A stretch of DNA of 64,000 nucleotides from Alcaligenaceae bacterium. Lineage in GTDB: Bacteria > Pseudomonadota > Gammaproteobacteria > Burkholderiales > Burkholderiaceae_B. The notes beneath the pieces were generated by a model. It was not told the DNA's origin. It saw only the letters and a program-made list of their open reading frames with translations, and ran no database searches. The first letter of the stretch is position 1, and each line of letters begins with the position of its first letter. Where the stretch lies: assembly GCA_030538235.1 (NCBI GenBank), contig JAUNUJ010000001.1, positions 170,978 to 234,977 on the forward strand. Reading direction: 5' to 3'. Shown here piece after piece: positions 17,853-26,724 of the stretch. The translations under genes and the position numbers were made by a program.

Positions 17853-18275
17853 ATGAAGCAGAGCTATTTATTTTATTTATTGCAGTTTGCTAAGTCACTC
17901 TTACTCCTAAGCTTCATCTTTAGTTTTACACGTTTTTATGGTTATCCCACAGGTGATGGTGGTCAGTTAAGTTTGTTAGGAAGTTTTGGCTTTGCCGTGT
18001 TCGGCATGATAACTACCACGATGCTTTATGCAGCACCGGCCTTAATCGCCCCCTTTGCTTATCGGTATTTTTATAATAAACGCCTGATTGCGGCCGTTAT
18101 CAGTTTTGCGCTCTTTGCACTCTATCATTACTTTTTTTTAAGTCATATTTCGCCGGAATTTGAAAGTCTATCAGCGCAGTATCCGAGTTTTTTCTGGGTG
18201 TTGTTTTTGGCTATTATTGCTTTGACAGAGTTGTTTATCTGGCGCAAAGAAAAAAAGCAGAACGAAGTTAAATAA
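17853..18275 (+). CDS. Hypothetical four-helix membrane protein
   Basis: A 140-aa, very hydrophobic protein with about four transmembrane helices (roughly residues 8-30, 45-68, 75-97 and 112-130) and a short Lys/Glu-rich cytoplasmic tail (RKEKKQNEVK). No conserved polar residues suggest a transporter or enzyme. It sits 18 bp after the thrC terminator with its own likely transcription. Family not recognised. Confidence 0.6.
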   Translation: MKQSYLFYLLQFAKSLLLLSFIFSFTRFYGYPTGDGGQLSLLGSFGFAVFGMITTTMLYAAPALIAPFAYRYFYNKRLIAAVISFALFALYHYFFLSHISPEFESLSAQYPSFFWVLFLAIIALTELFIWRKEKKQNEVK

Positions 18276-18417
18276 TCATTTAATAATGCTTAAAGCGCAA
18301 CAGAATTATTTATGTGCTGGCTCAACAGTTATTAATAAGTCCTTGTAGCTTAAGCGGTGGTAGCAAAAAGCGATTAAGCATCGATTCGCAACAGTATATT
18401 TAGGAGCTTAATGAACC

Positions 18418-19059
18418 ATGATTAGGTTGCAAGACGACACTCATTCCTATACACCGACTGAGGGGCATGGTTTGGCTCATGATCCTATCAATGCCATTGT
18501 CGGTCCGCGTCCTATAGGTTGGATTGGAACAAAAAGCAACGCAGGCGTATTAAATTTGGCGCCATTTTCATTTTTCAATCTGTTTAACTATAAACCGCCG
18601 GTGCTGATTTTTTCTGCCATTGGTCATAAAAAAGACACGATTAATAATGTTCTGGAAACTGGCGAGTTTACATGGAATCTAGTTAGCCGTGGATTGGCTG
18701 AGCAAATGAATCTGAGTTGTATCTCAGAACCACTGGATGAATTTACCTTTGCCAAACTTACTCCGCTCCGTGGCGACTTAGTAGAAGCGCCAAGGGTGGC
18801 AGAAAGTCCAGTGACGATGGAGTGTAAACTACTGTCTTGTGAGCAATTAAAGGATATTGATGGGGTGCTGCAACCTACCTGGATTGCGATGGGTCAAGTG
18901 GTGCGAGTGCATATCGCTCGTCAATTGATCGATGAAAATAACATCTATCAAGCCCATCGTGTGCGTCGTGTGCTCCGTGCCGGCGGTCCGGCAGATTATT
19001 ATGAGATTCTTGAAGACGGTTTATTCAAGATGAGCAGACCGGATGGTCGCAACAAATAA
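18418..19059 (+). CDS. Flavin reductase-like FMN-binding protein
   Basis: A 213-aa protein of the flavin-reductase split-barrel family (DIM6/NTAB type). The recognisable core is VGPRPIGWIGTKSNAG followed by NLAPFSFFNLFNYKPP and the later loop GEFTWNLVSRGLAEQMN, which bind FMN. Such proteins reduce flavin with NAD(P)H for a partner monooxygenase or act as oxidoreductases on their own. No monooxygenase gene is near. ATG lies after GGAGCTTA, a plausible ribosome site. Substrate unknown. Confidence 0.85.
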   Translation: MIRLQDDTHSYTPTEGHGLAHDPINAIVGPRPIGWIGTKSNAGVLNLAPFSFFNLFNYKPPVLIFSAIGHKKDTINNVLETGEFTWNLVSRGLAEQMNLSCISEPLDEFTFAKLTPLRGDLVEAPRVAESPVTMECKLLSCEQLKDIDGVLQPTWIAMGQVVRVHIARQLIDENNIYQAHRVRRVLRAGGPADYYEILEDGLFKMSRPDGRNK

Positions 19060-19082
19060 ACTCAATCTCTTTGCTTCAATCA

Positions 19083-19973
19083 TCAGATCCTATTAAAAGA
19101 GAAGTTATGCTTTTGAGCTATCCAAGCCTTACGCAATGGACTGAGATTAATTCGATGTTCAAACACGCTTTGCGGATTGTTAGAGAGTTTATGCAGTAAT
19201 TCCTTGTGCATAGTGGCTAGACTGAGTAGGGGGCGAAGTCGTCGAATATCGTCTTGAGGTAGTTGCTTAAGCTCTGTTTGAGCCGCTTTAAAAAAGTCCA
19301 TAACCGCTTGCACCTCAAAATCAAATAATGCCTTGAAGTTATCACCATATTGTCTTTGCTGCATCTGATGGGCGGTGACATTGAACTGGCGTAAATCCGA
19401 CATGGGGATATAGATCCTGCCCTGAATGCTGTGTAGACCCACATCTCGCACAATAATACTGAGAGCTATCCCCTTGGCTAGATGAGCGACAACAGGCTCA
19501 TGTTTTTCGACAATATAGTCATCCCCTAATAGTTGCCAGGCTAAGAGTTTGCCTAGAGCGACGGCATTAAGTTGCAGATAACGCTCCAAGTTAGGCCAAT
19601 CCAGATAACGGCCCTGACTTAAATCCAGTTCAGCGGCGTCAATCAGTTCGGAAAAAAGCTGATAAATTTTAGTAACAGCGTTGGGATCCGTGCGTAATTT
19701 GCTTACTAGACTGCCCTCTGTTAACAGTGCTTTTGAAATAGGGTGATTAGGCTTGCCCTCTAGTGTGTGTTCGAGTTCGGCGCGCCACCAAGCTAGTTTC
19801 ACTCGTGCTACCGAGGCTTCTTGGCACTCGATTAAAACCTCATTAATCTCTTTGTGTAGTGCAAGTAGAGCGATAAGATGCGGTCGCTGATGGTCCGGGG
19901 CAGTTAGTAAGGCATAATAAATACTGCTAGTTGGGCGATTGCTTTTGGTTGCACAATAGTCTAGTGGCGTCAT
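19083..19973 (-). CDS. Squalene/phytoene synthase-like protein with degenerate Asp motifs
   Basis: A 296-aa protein with the helical fold signature of squalene/phytoene synthases: SIYYALL, KLAWWRAEL, LDLSQGRYLDW, the AVALGKLLAWQLLG helix and the segment RDVGLHSIQGRIYIP. In active HpnD/CrtB enzymes two Asp-rich motifs bind magnesium and diphosphate. Here the first (normally R-x-V-D-D-x-x-D) reads HKEINEVLIE, and the second (normally RDVGED) reads RDVGLH. Both have lost aspartates, so prenyl-transfer activity is doubtful. The relationship may be closer to NDUFAF6-type complex I assembly proteins. No hopanoid or carotenoid genes are near. Confidence 0.75.
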   Translation of the reverse strand: MTPLDYCATKSNRPTSSIYYALLTAPDHQRPHLIALLALHKEINEVLIECQEASVARVKLAWWRAELEHTLEGKPNHPISKALLTEGSLVSKLRTDPNAVTKIYQLFSELIDAAELDLSQGRYLDWPNLERYLQLNAVALGKLLAWQLLGDDYIVEKHEPVVAHLAKGIALSIIVRDVGLHSIQGRIYIPMSDLRQFNVTAHQMQQRQYGDNFKALFDFEVQAVMDFFKAAQTELKQLPQDDIRRLRPLLSLATMHKELLHKLSNNPQSVFEHRINLSPLRKAWIAQKHNFSFNRI

Positions 19974-20185
19974 AACAAGAGCTGAAAATTATTAAACAAA
20001 GGGCTATTTTAGCAATAGTCTACGCGATAAGATTTTTTAATCTAAGGATAGCGTTTTTAGCTTATGGGTATTAGGGTGAATAACTGCTGCATCATTATTT
20101 AAAAGGCGTACAATAATGACTAGGTTCAACGCTTAATGCTTTAGGTTTAAAGTTTTATTGAAGCTTTCATTTTTAAGGTGATATT

Positions 20186-21340
20186 TTGCCTCGTCCGATC
20201 TTAGCAACAATTTCTACGTCAAATATGGCGCATAATTTGCGGAGCGTTCAGCAATTAATTGAACAGCAAGTAGGTTCAGCGCGTTATCAACAGTGTAAAA
20301 CCATCGCGATTGCCAAGGCCAATGCCTACGGTCATGGTATTGAGGCTGCGGTCCAGGGTTTTGCTGCGGCTGATGGTATTGGCGTGATCGAAACTGAGAT
20401 GTTATCTCGCTTGCGCGAGTTAGGTTGGCACAAGGAACTCGTCTTGCTTGAGGGCTTTTTTGAAGAGGCTGACTTAGAGATATTACAAAGCGCTCGCGCC
20501 ACTACGGCACTGCATTGCCAAGAACAATTAGATGCCTTGAGTTTGCTGCCCGAGGGGGCGGCACTTAAGATCATGCTCAAGCTTAACACCGGTATGAATC
20601 GCTTGGGCTTCAGACCGGATCGGCTCCCCGAGATCTTGCCACGATTAGCACAGTTACAAGCTCAGACTAAAGTCGGTGAGATTGTTATGATGATGCACTT
20701 TGCCGATGCTGATTCTAAGGACCGCTCGTCCTTAGACTATGCTTGGAATAATATGAAGCGAGCGCTTAAGCAGCTTGAGTTAAAGCAATTCAGTGTTGAT
20801 GGATTGAGTGTATGCAATTCAGCAGCCGCATTACGATATGCTGATGAATTATTACCGACTGCTTATAAAAATTACCTTCGTCCGGGTCTTTGTTTATATG
20901 GTGCTTCACCCATGGGCAACACCGAAAATCAAGAGGCGATTGATTTTAATTTAAAACCGGCAATGACCTTAAAAGCTAAAATTATCGGTATTCAACATGT
21001 CGCAAGCGGTGAGACCGTAGGCTATGGCAGTCGCTTCAAAGCCACTGAACGAACTAGGGTTGGTGTGGTGGCATGTGGCTATGCCGATGGTTACCCTCGT
21101 TGGGCCGACTCCTCCACACCGGTGGTGGTCAATGGCATCGAAACTTATTTAGTAGGCCGTGTTTCCATGGATATGATAACCATCAATCTAAATCCCGTGC
21201 CTGATGCGCAAATCGGTGATTGGGTTACCCTCTGGGGTGAGGGTGGGCCGACGATTGAGCGCGTGACCGAGTGTGCCCGCATGGGTTCTTATGAGACGCT
21301 TTGTAACTTAAATCAACGAGTTATCAAGCAAATTATTTAG
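20186..21340 (+). CDS. alr: Alanine racemase
   Basis: A 384-aa PLP enzyme making D-alanine for peptidoglycan. The PLP lysine is Lys44 in AIAKANAYGHG, the barrel carries the family's MLKLNTGMNRLGF and MMHFADAD segments, and the catalytic tyrosine lies in VGYGSRF of the C-terminal beta domain. The start codon is TTG at 20186 behind AAGGTG, spaced five bases; no upstream ATG fits. radA begins seven bases after the stop, so alr, radA and the TauE gene form one transcription unit. Confidence 0.94.
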   Translation: MPRPILATISTSNMAHNLRSVQQLIEQQVGSARYQQCKTIAIAKANAYGHGIEAAVQGFAAADGIGVIETEMLSRLRELGWHKELVLLEGFFEEADLEILQSARATTALHCQEQLDALSLLPEGAALKIMLKLNTGMNRLGFRPDRLPEILPRLAQLQAQTKVGEIVMMMHFADADSKDRSSLDYAWNNMKRALKQLELKQFSVDGLSVCNSAAALRYADELLPTAYKNYLRPGLCLYGASPMGNTENQEAIDFNLKPAMTLKAKIIGIQHVASGETVGYGSRFKATERTRVGVVACGYADGYPRWADSSTPVVVNGIETYLVGRVSMDMITINLNPVPDAQIGDWVTLWGEGGPTIERVTECARMGSYETLCNLNQRVIKQII

Positions 21341-21347
21341 TAATTAG

Positions 21348-22718
21348 ATGGCAAAAGCAAAAATAATTTATAGCTGCCAGTCTTGTGGCGGCACTGCCTT
21401 GAGATGGCAGGGGCAATGCCCACATTGTCACGAGTGGAATACTTTAGAAGAAACGGTCGAGCGGTCCGCGCCAAAATCCGCCGTCGCTAATCGTTTTGAT
21501 CATTTGGCTGCCACCAGCACAGTACGTCGTTTGGCTGATGTACAGATGGAGGAAACACCACGTATGAGCACCGGTCTGGCCGAGTTTGATCGGGTCTTGG
21601 GCGGTGGTCTAGTTGCCGGCTCAGTGGTATTGATTGGTGGTGATCCGGGTATTGGTAAATCCACTTTATTGCTTCAAGTTCTAACTAATTTATCACAAAA
21701 AGAAAACGTACTATACGTCACCGGTGAGGAATCAGATCAGCAGGTGGCCCTCAGAGCTAAACGTCTTGAACTAAAGACCGATTCGGTGCAGTTATTGGCT
21801 GAGATTCAGCTCGAAGCGATCCAGCGGGCGGTCGCTGAGGTCGGTCCTAAAATTGTCGTGATTGACTCAATTCAGACCATGTTTTCATCAGAGTTGACTG
21901 CAGCTCCAGGCTCCGTGTCACAGGTTCGCGAATGCGCCGCCCAGTTAACTCGTATGGCTAAACAAAGCGGTATTGCTTTAGTGATGATTGGTCATGTGAC
22001 CAAGGACGGTAGCCTTGCCGGGCCACGCGTACTGGAACATATTGTTGACACTGTTTTATATTTTGAGGGTGATAGTCATTCATCGCACCGTTTAATTCGT
22101 GCGTTTAAGAACCGTTTCGGTGCGGTTAATGAATTGGGTGTATTTGCTATGACCGACAAGGGCCTTCGCGGGATTAATAACCCCTCAGCTATTTTCTTGT
22201 CGCAACATTCCAGCGATATTGCCGGTTCTTGTGTGATGGCGACTCAGGAGGGTACTAGGCCCTTATTAGTCGAAATTCAGGCTTTAGCTGATGCAGCCCA
22301 TGTGCCTAATCCCAGACGTTTGAGTTTGGGTCTCGATGGCAGTCGCTTAGCTATGTTGTTAGCGGTTTTACATCGTCATGGCGGGATTCCAACTTTTGAC
22401 CAAGATGTTTTTATTAATGCCGTTGGTGGGGTACGTATTACTGAAACTGCCTCCGATTTGCCGGTATTATTAGCGATTATTTCTTCCTTACGCGATAAAC
22501 CATTACCAAAGGGATTTTTTGCTTTTGGTGAGGTGGGTCTTGCCGGTGAAATCCGACCTGCGACGCGCGGTCAAGAGCGCTTAAAAGAAGCCGCTAAATT
22601 GGGTTTTGAGGTAGCGATGATTCCCAAACATAATGCGCCAAAACAAAAGATAGACGGTTTAACTATTTGGCCGGTGTCACGTTTAGCTGATATATTTGAT
22701 TTTTTAAGAAGGGAATAA
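21348..22718 (+). CDS. radA: DNA repair protein RadA
   Basis: A 456-aa protein in the order zinc finger, RecA-like ATPase, Lon-like domain. The N-terminal C4 finger is CQSCG...CPHCHEW (residues 10-30), Walker A is GGDPGIGKST (~98-107), the RadA-specific KNRFG motif is present, and residues ~280-456 form the Lon-protease-like domain without its catalytic dyad. RadA drives branch migration of recombination intermediates in the cytoplasm. It follows alr by seven bases. Confidence 0.95.
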   Translation: MAKAKIIYSCQSCGGTALRWQGQCPHCHEWNTLEETVERSAPKSAVANRFDHLAATSTVRRLADVQMEETPRMSTGLAEFDRVLGGGLVAGSVVLIGGDPGIGKSTLLLQVLTNLSQKENVLYVTGEESDQQVALRAKRLELKTDSVQLLAEIQLEAIQRAVAEVGPKIVVIDSIQTMFSSELTAAPGSVSQVRECAAQLTRMAKQSGIALVMIGHVTKDGSLAGPRVLEHIVDTVLYFEGDSHSSHRLIRAFKNRFGAVNELGVFAMTDKGLRGINNPSAIFLSQHSSDIAGSCVMATQEGTRPLLVEIQALADAAHVPNPRRLSLGLDGSRLAMLLAVLHRHGGIPTFDQDVFINAVGGVRITETASDLPVLLAIISSLRDKPLPKGFFAFGEVGLAGEIRPATRGQERLKEAAKLGFEVAMIPKHNAPKQKIDGLTIWPVSRLADIFDFLRRE

Positions 22719-22722
22719 TAAC

Positions 22723-23493
22723 TTGGAAGTCGTTTTAAGTTTCGCTATGTTTGTTGCGCTTGGCGCTATTATCGGTTTTGTCGGTGCATTAGTCGGTATT
22801 GGCGGCGGAATTGTAGCTATTCCTATGTTAGCTATTGTTTTTGATATGCCGCAGCAATTAGCACAGGGTACTGGTTTGGTGATGATTGTCGGTAATGTCT
22901 TACTGGCGGTTTATGGCTATAACAAGAATAATAAAATCGACTTTAAGGGCGTCAGTCTGGCGATTATTGTCAATGTCATTGTGACTAACTTCTCATCTTT
23001 GTTGGCGCAGGGTGTCGATCCTGTTTTGTTAAGACGCAGTTTTGCCATCATGCTATTTTTGCTGTCTTTGTTATATATTTGGCAAACTTTACCGCGCAAA
23101 AATGTTGATTTGAAAAAGCCACGACCGGAACCCAAAAAGATGGGGGCTATAGGCTTTTTTATGTTGGGGGTTGCTGCCGGCGGTGTCGGTGGTTTTTTCG
23201 GTGTTGGTGGATCCTTGATCGCGGTGCCTGTGCTCACCTTAATTTACGGTTATCGGCAGGTGGTTGCTCAGGGTATCGGTTTAGCATTGGTTTTGCCGGG
23301 TGTCACCATGGCTTTGATAACTTATGCTTGGCATGACAATACAGATTGGGTGATTGGTATTCCCCTAGCTATCGGGGGTGTTATGATGGTCAGACCGGCT
23401 ATTCAATTGGCAGTGCGTTTGCCTGAGATTTTCTTAAAGAGGCTTTTTGCACTGGTGCTTATCCTGACTGTTGTTTTATTGCTCATCAAGTAG
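22723..23493 (+). CDS. TauE/SafE-family membrane permease
   Basis: A 256-aa membrane protein with seven or eight helices and the internal duplication typical of TauE/SafE: a glycine-rich motif GALVGIGGGIVAIPML near residue 20 and its repeat GGFFGVGGSLIAVPVL near 150. Family members export sulfite, sulfoacetate or other small organic anions. The TTG start lies four bases after the radA stop. The substrate cannot be told from the sequence. Confidence 0.85.
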   Translation: MEVVLSFAMFVALGAIIGFVGALVGIGGGIVAIPMLAIVFDMPQQLAQGTGLVMIVGNVLLAVYGYNKNNKIDFKGVSLAIIVNVIVTNFSSLLAQGVDPVLLRRSFAIMLFLLSLLYIWQTLPRKNVDLKKPRPEPKKMGAIGFFMLGVAAGGVGGFFGVGGSLIAVPVLTLIYGYRQVVAQGIGLALVLPGVTMALITYAWHDNTDWVIGIPLAIGGVMMVRPAIQLAVRLPEIFLKRLFALVLILTVVLLLIK

Positions 23494-23565
23494 CGCATTT
23501 AGCGTTTTAGTAATCAAATTGAGTTAATATTCAAAACAAATTTAGATTTGTCAGGATGGTGGTCT

Positions 23566-24333
23566 ATGGAAATTCAAACGACTGTCCAGGGTGATGATTG
23601 GGGTATTTTAATCCATCCGGATTGGCAAGAAGAGGTGTTGAACCGGGGGCTTAGTCTGGATGTCAGCTTTACACCGGATCTTTTTCACGCAGAACATTAT
23701 CAATCCGAAGCGCTTAGAGTAAGTGCTGGTGGGCGTAATGCAGCCTGGTTTATACCAACCTCCGTCGGACCGGCGGTATTAAGACAGTATCGTCGCGGTG
23801 GTTTAATCGCTAAATTTATTAAAACCAAGTATTTATTTAGTAGTCCTGATAAGACCAGAGCGTTTCAAGAATTCAACATTATTAATAATTTACATCGTGC
23901 AGGCTTGACTGTGCCCAAGGCATTAGGTGCCTTTTATCAGCAAAAGGGTCGGTTTTGTGAAATGGCATTAATTACCTCTTTAATTGCCGATGCACAACCC
24001 TTAGTTACGATCTGTCAGCAATTTCTTGATAATAAACTCAGCGACCAACAGGCTAAAGCGTATACTCAAGTAATCGCCTCCAGAATTCACCAGATGCATG
24101 ATTTAGGCGTCTGGCATGCTGATTTAAATGCTTATAATATTTTATGCACCAGTGAGCCGATTGAGGCTTATTTAATTGATTTTGATAAGGCCCAAAATAC
24201 AACCGTTGATGAGCGTTTAAGACAACAAAACTTAGAGCGACTTAAGCGTTCATTAGAAAAGCTTTGTGGTGAACAAAGTATTGTATTTATGGAACAAATT
24301 TCAGAAAATTATCATTTATTTGAAAATAATTAG
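23566..24333 (+). CDS. kdkA: 3-deoxy-D-manno-octulosonic acid (Kdo) kinase
   Basis: A 255-aa kinase of the KdkA/protein-kinase-like fold, which phosphorylates Kdo on lipid A at the inner face of the inner membrane. Visible motifs are the N-terminal GGRNAAWF and LRQYRRGGLIAKF segments, the catalytic loop LGVWHADLNAYNILC (HxDLNxxN) and the metal-binding LIDFDKA. Length and motif spacing match Haemophilus/Bordetella KdkA. The start at ATG 23566 follows AGGATGG by seven bases; a TTG at 23548 is less likely. Presence of KdkA suggests a single phosphorylated Kdo in the LPS core. Confidence 0.88.
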   Translation: MEIQTTVQGDDWGILIHPDWQEEVLNRGLSLDVSFTPDLFHAEHYQSEALRVSAGGRNAAWFIPTSVGPAVLRQYRRGGLIAKFIKTKYLFSSPDKTRAFQEFNIINNLHRAGLTVPKALGAFYQQKGRFCEMALITSLIADAQPLVTICQQFLDNKLSDQQAKAYTQVIASRIHQMHDLGVWHADLNAYNILCTSEPIEAYLIDFDKAQNTTVDERLRQQNLERLKRSLEKLCGEQSIVFMEQISENYHLFENN

Positions 24334-24395
24334 CCCTTTTAGGCTGTTTAGCTATATCATTAGTTTTTTGTTTTTTTGTATAGGGGATTGCTCAG

Positions 24396-25493
24396 ATGAA
24401 ACTGAAGTCAATAGGTCTCGCTTTAACGGTTTCCGCCCTTGTCGCCGGCACTGCCACAGCACAAGATGATAATGTAGTAAATGTGTATAACTGGGCCGAA
24501 TACACCGCCCCTGATACAATTCCCGGCTTCGAGCGTGAAACCGGTATTAAAATCCGTTACGACACTTACGATACCAACGATATTTTACAGGCTAAGCTAC
24601 TAACCGGTAATTCCGGTTATGACGTCGTGGTGCCTGCGACTCACTACGCTGCTCGTCAGATCGAAGCGGGTTTATTACAAAAACTTGATAAATCCAAAAT
24701 CCCTAACTGGGAGCACTTAGACCCCGAGATCATGGCCGTGGTTGCACAAGTTGATCCGGGTAATGAATACTTAGTACCTTGGGGTTATGGTACCAATGGC
24801 CTTGGTTATAACGTCACCAAGGTCAAAGAAATCATGGGTGATGATTATGATTTCCGTGATTGGTCTAATTTATTTGATCCTGCCAAAGTCGAGAAACTAC
24901 GTGGTTGCGGCGTTTCTATTTTAGATGAAGCGGCGCAAGTGTTTCCTGCCGTTTTACACTACTTAGGCAAGGATCCTAATAGCTCAGAAGAGGCGGATTA
25001 TCGTGAGGCGATTGAGGTTCTTAAAAACATCCGTCCTTACGTACGTCAGTTTAGTTCATCTGGCTATATTGATGAATTGGCTTCCGGCGATCTATGCTTT
25101 GTTTATGGCTATAACGGCGATGTGATGATTGCTTCTGATCGTGCTAAAGAAGCGAATCGCGATTTTGAAGTTGCTTACTTTACCCCTAATGACGGTGCCC
25201 CGGTTTGGTTTGATACCATGGCGGTACCTAAAGATGCACCTAACTTTGACAATGCAATGAAGTTTATTAACTACATTGAAACACCTGAGGTGCATGCTGC
25301 GATCACTAATGAAATGTTCTTCACTAACGCTAATAAAACAGCGCGTGAACACGTTTTACCTGAAATTGCAGCTAATGAAGAGTTGTACCCAAATGCTGAA
25401 AAGGCCAAGACCTTATTTGTGATTAAGCCTCAGCCAATGAAGATTCTTCGTTTACAAACTCGCTTATGGGCTGAACTAAAAGCAGGACGTTAA
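24396..25493 (+). CDS. potF: Putrescine/spermidine ABC transporter substrate-binding protein
   Basis: A 365-aa periplasmic binding protein with a signal peptide (MKLKSIGLALTVSALVAGTATA). The mature N-terminus VNVYNWAEYTAPDTIPGFERE is the PotF/PotD opening; Trp-Ala-Glu-Tyr there and later WGYGTNG, DELASGDLCFVYGYNGD and PVWFDTMAVP line the polyamine site in known structures. The size and the VYNWAEY form favour PotF (putrescine) over PotD. It is followed by a stem-loop, then potG, potH and potI. The stem-loop probably keeps potF mRNA more abundant than the transporter mRNA. Confidence 0.93.
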   Translation: MKLKSIGLALTVSALVAGTATAQDDNVVNVYNWAEYTAPDTIPGFERETGIKIRYDTYDTNDILQAKLLTGNSGYDVVVPATHYAARQIEAGLLQKLDKSKIPNWEHLDPEIMAVVAQVDPGNEYLVPWGYGTNGLGYNVTKVKEIMGDDYDFRDWSNLFDPAKVEKLRGCGVSILDEAAQVFPAVLHYLGKDPNSSEEADYREAIEVLKNIRPYVRQFSSSGYIDELASGDLCFVYGYNGDVMIASDRAKEANRDFEVAYFTPNDGAPVWFDTMAVPKDAPNFDNAMKFINYIETPEVHAAITNEMFFTNANKTAREHVLPEIAANEELYPNAEKAKTLFVIKPQPMKILRLQTRLWAELKAGR

Positions 25494-25527
25494 TATCTGA
25501 ACTAACACAAAGCTTTTAGTTTTTATA

Positions 25528-25570
25528 AATGGCCCGTATGGATTAAGGACAACTTAATCGACGGGCCATT
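25528..25570 (+). promoter_or_regulatory. Long stem-loop between potF and potG
   Basis: Outer arms AATGGCCCGT (25528-25537) and ACGGGCCATT (25561-25570), and inner arms GATTAAG (25541-25547) and CTTAATC (25553-25559), pair perfectly with a small internal loop. There is no strong T-tract after it, so it is more likely an mRNA 3'-end stabiliser or partial attenuator within the potFGHI operon than a full terminator. Confidence 0.7.
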
Positions 25571-25602
25571 AATCAATTTTATCAATAGGTATTGAGATCA
25601 AA

Positions 25603-26724
25603 ATGACAGAAGGGCGTTTAGTAACAACGGCGGCTGCTGACGATGAGTTTTTAAAACTGGTCGATTTGAAAAAAATTTATGGTGACGTGGTCGCCGTAAA
25701 AGGTGTGAATTTAACCGTTAAGCGTAATGAGATATTTGCTTTATTAGGTAGTTCAGGTTGTGGTAAATCGACGCTCTTACGGATGTTGGCCGGTTTTGAG
25801 AAACCCACAGCCGGGCAAATTTTCCTGGATGGTGTTGATATTGCTAACGTACCGCCTTATAAGCGCCCGGTTAACATGATGTTCCAATCCTATGCCTTAT
25901 TTCCGCATATGACGGTTGAGGCTAATGTCGCCTTTGGTTTAAAGCAAGAGGGCGTCGATAAGCAGGAGATTCACCAGCGCGTGTTTGAAGCCTTGGATTT
26001 GGTGCAAATGGCCGGTTTCGCACGCCGCAAACCATCACAATTGTCCGGTGGTCAGCAACAACGTGTGGCCTTAGCTAGAAGCCTAGTGAAGCGTCCGAAG
26101 CTGTTGCTTTTGGATGAGCCGATGTCTGCTCTTGATAAGCAAATTCGTCAAAAAACTCAGATTGAACTGACCAAGATTATTGAACAGGTGGGTGTTACCT
26201 GCATTATGGTGACGCATGACCAGGAAGAGGCGATGACCATGGCCGATCGACTGGCCGTGATGACCGCAGGCGAAATTATCCAACAGGGTACGCCCAAGGA
26301 TGTGTATAGCTTCCCGAACTCGCAATTTGTCGCCAGCTTTATTGGCAGTACCAATATCTTCAAGGGTCGAATCGTGGTCGATGAGCCGGATCACGTCTTG
26401 ATTGAATCGGAAGACTTAGAGGATCCGATGTATGTCAGTCACGGTGTGAATGAGCCATTGGGTATGGAGGTGTATGTTTCCATTCGACCGGAACAGATTC
26501 GAGTGCTCACTGAAGAACCGGATGACTCGGTTAACGTGGCTTATGGTGTGGTGACTCACGTCGCTTGGATGGGTAGTTATATGCTTTACCAAATTGAGTT
26601 GGAATCCGGCAAAGTAGTTGATGCCAGCATGCCTGCGCGTATGGCTCTAGAGGATGCACCGGGGGTTGATGATGAGGTCTATCTGACTTGGGGTGCAGAT
26701 AGCGGGACGGTATTGCCATCATGA
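25603..26724 (+). CDS. potG: Polyamine ABC transporter ATP-binding protein
   Basis: A 373-aa ABC ATPase. Walker A is GSSGCGKST, the ABC signature LSGGQQQRVALAR, Walker B LLLLDEPMSALD and the H-loop MVTHDQEEA, all in the first ~240 residues; residues ~280-370 form the TOBE-type regulatory domain. The length and the opening KIYGDVVAVKGVNL fit PotG/PotA. It powers import through PotH and PotI on the cytoplasmic side. Its stop overlaps the potH start as ATGA. Confidence 0.94.
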   Translation: MTEGRLVTTAAADDEFLKLVDLKKIYGDVVAVKGVNLTVKRNEIFALLGSSGCGKSTLLRMLAGFEKPTAGQIFLDGVDIANVPPYKRPVNMMFQSYALFPHMTVEANVAFGLKQEGVDKQEIHQRVFEALDLVQMAGFARRKPSQLSGGQQQRVALARSLVKRPKLLLLDEPMSALDKQIRQKTQIELTKIIEQVGVTCIMVTHDQEEAMTMADRLAVMTAGEIIQQGTPKDVYSFPNSQFVASFIGSTNIFKGRIVVDEPDHVLIESEDLEDPMYVSHGVNEPLGMEVYVSIRPEQIRVLTEEPDDSVNVAYGVVTHVAWMGSYMLYQIELESGKVVDASMPARMALEDAPGVDDEVYLTWGADSGTVLPS

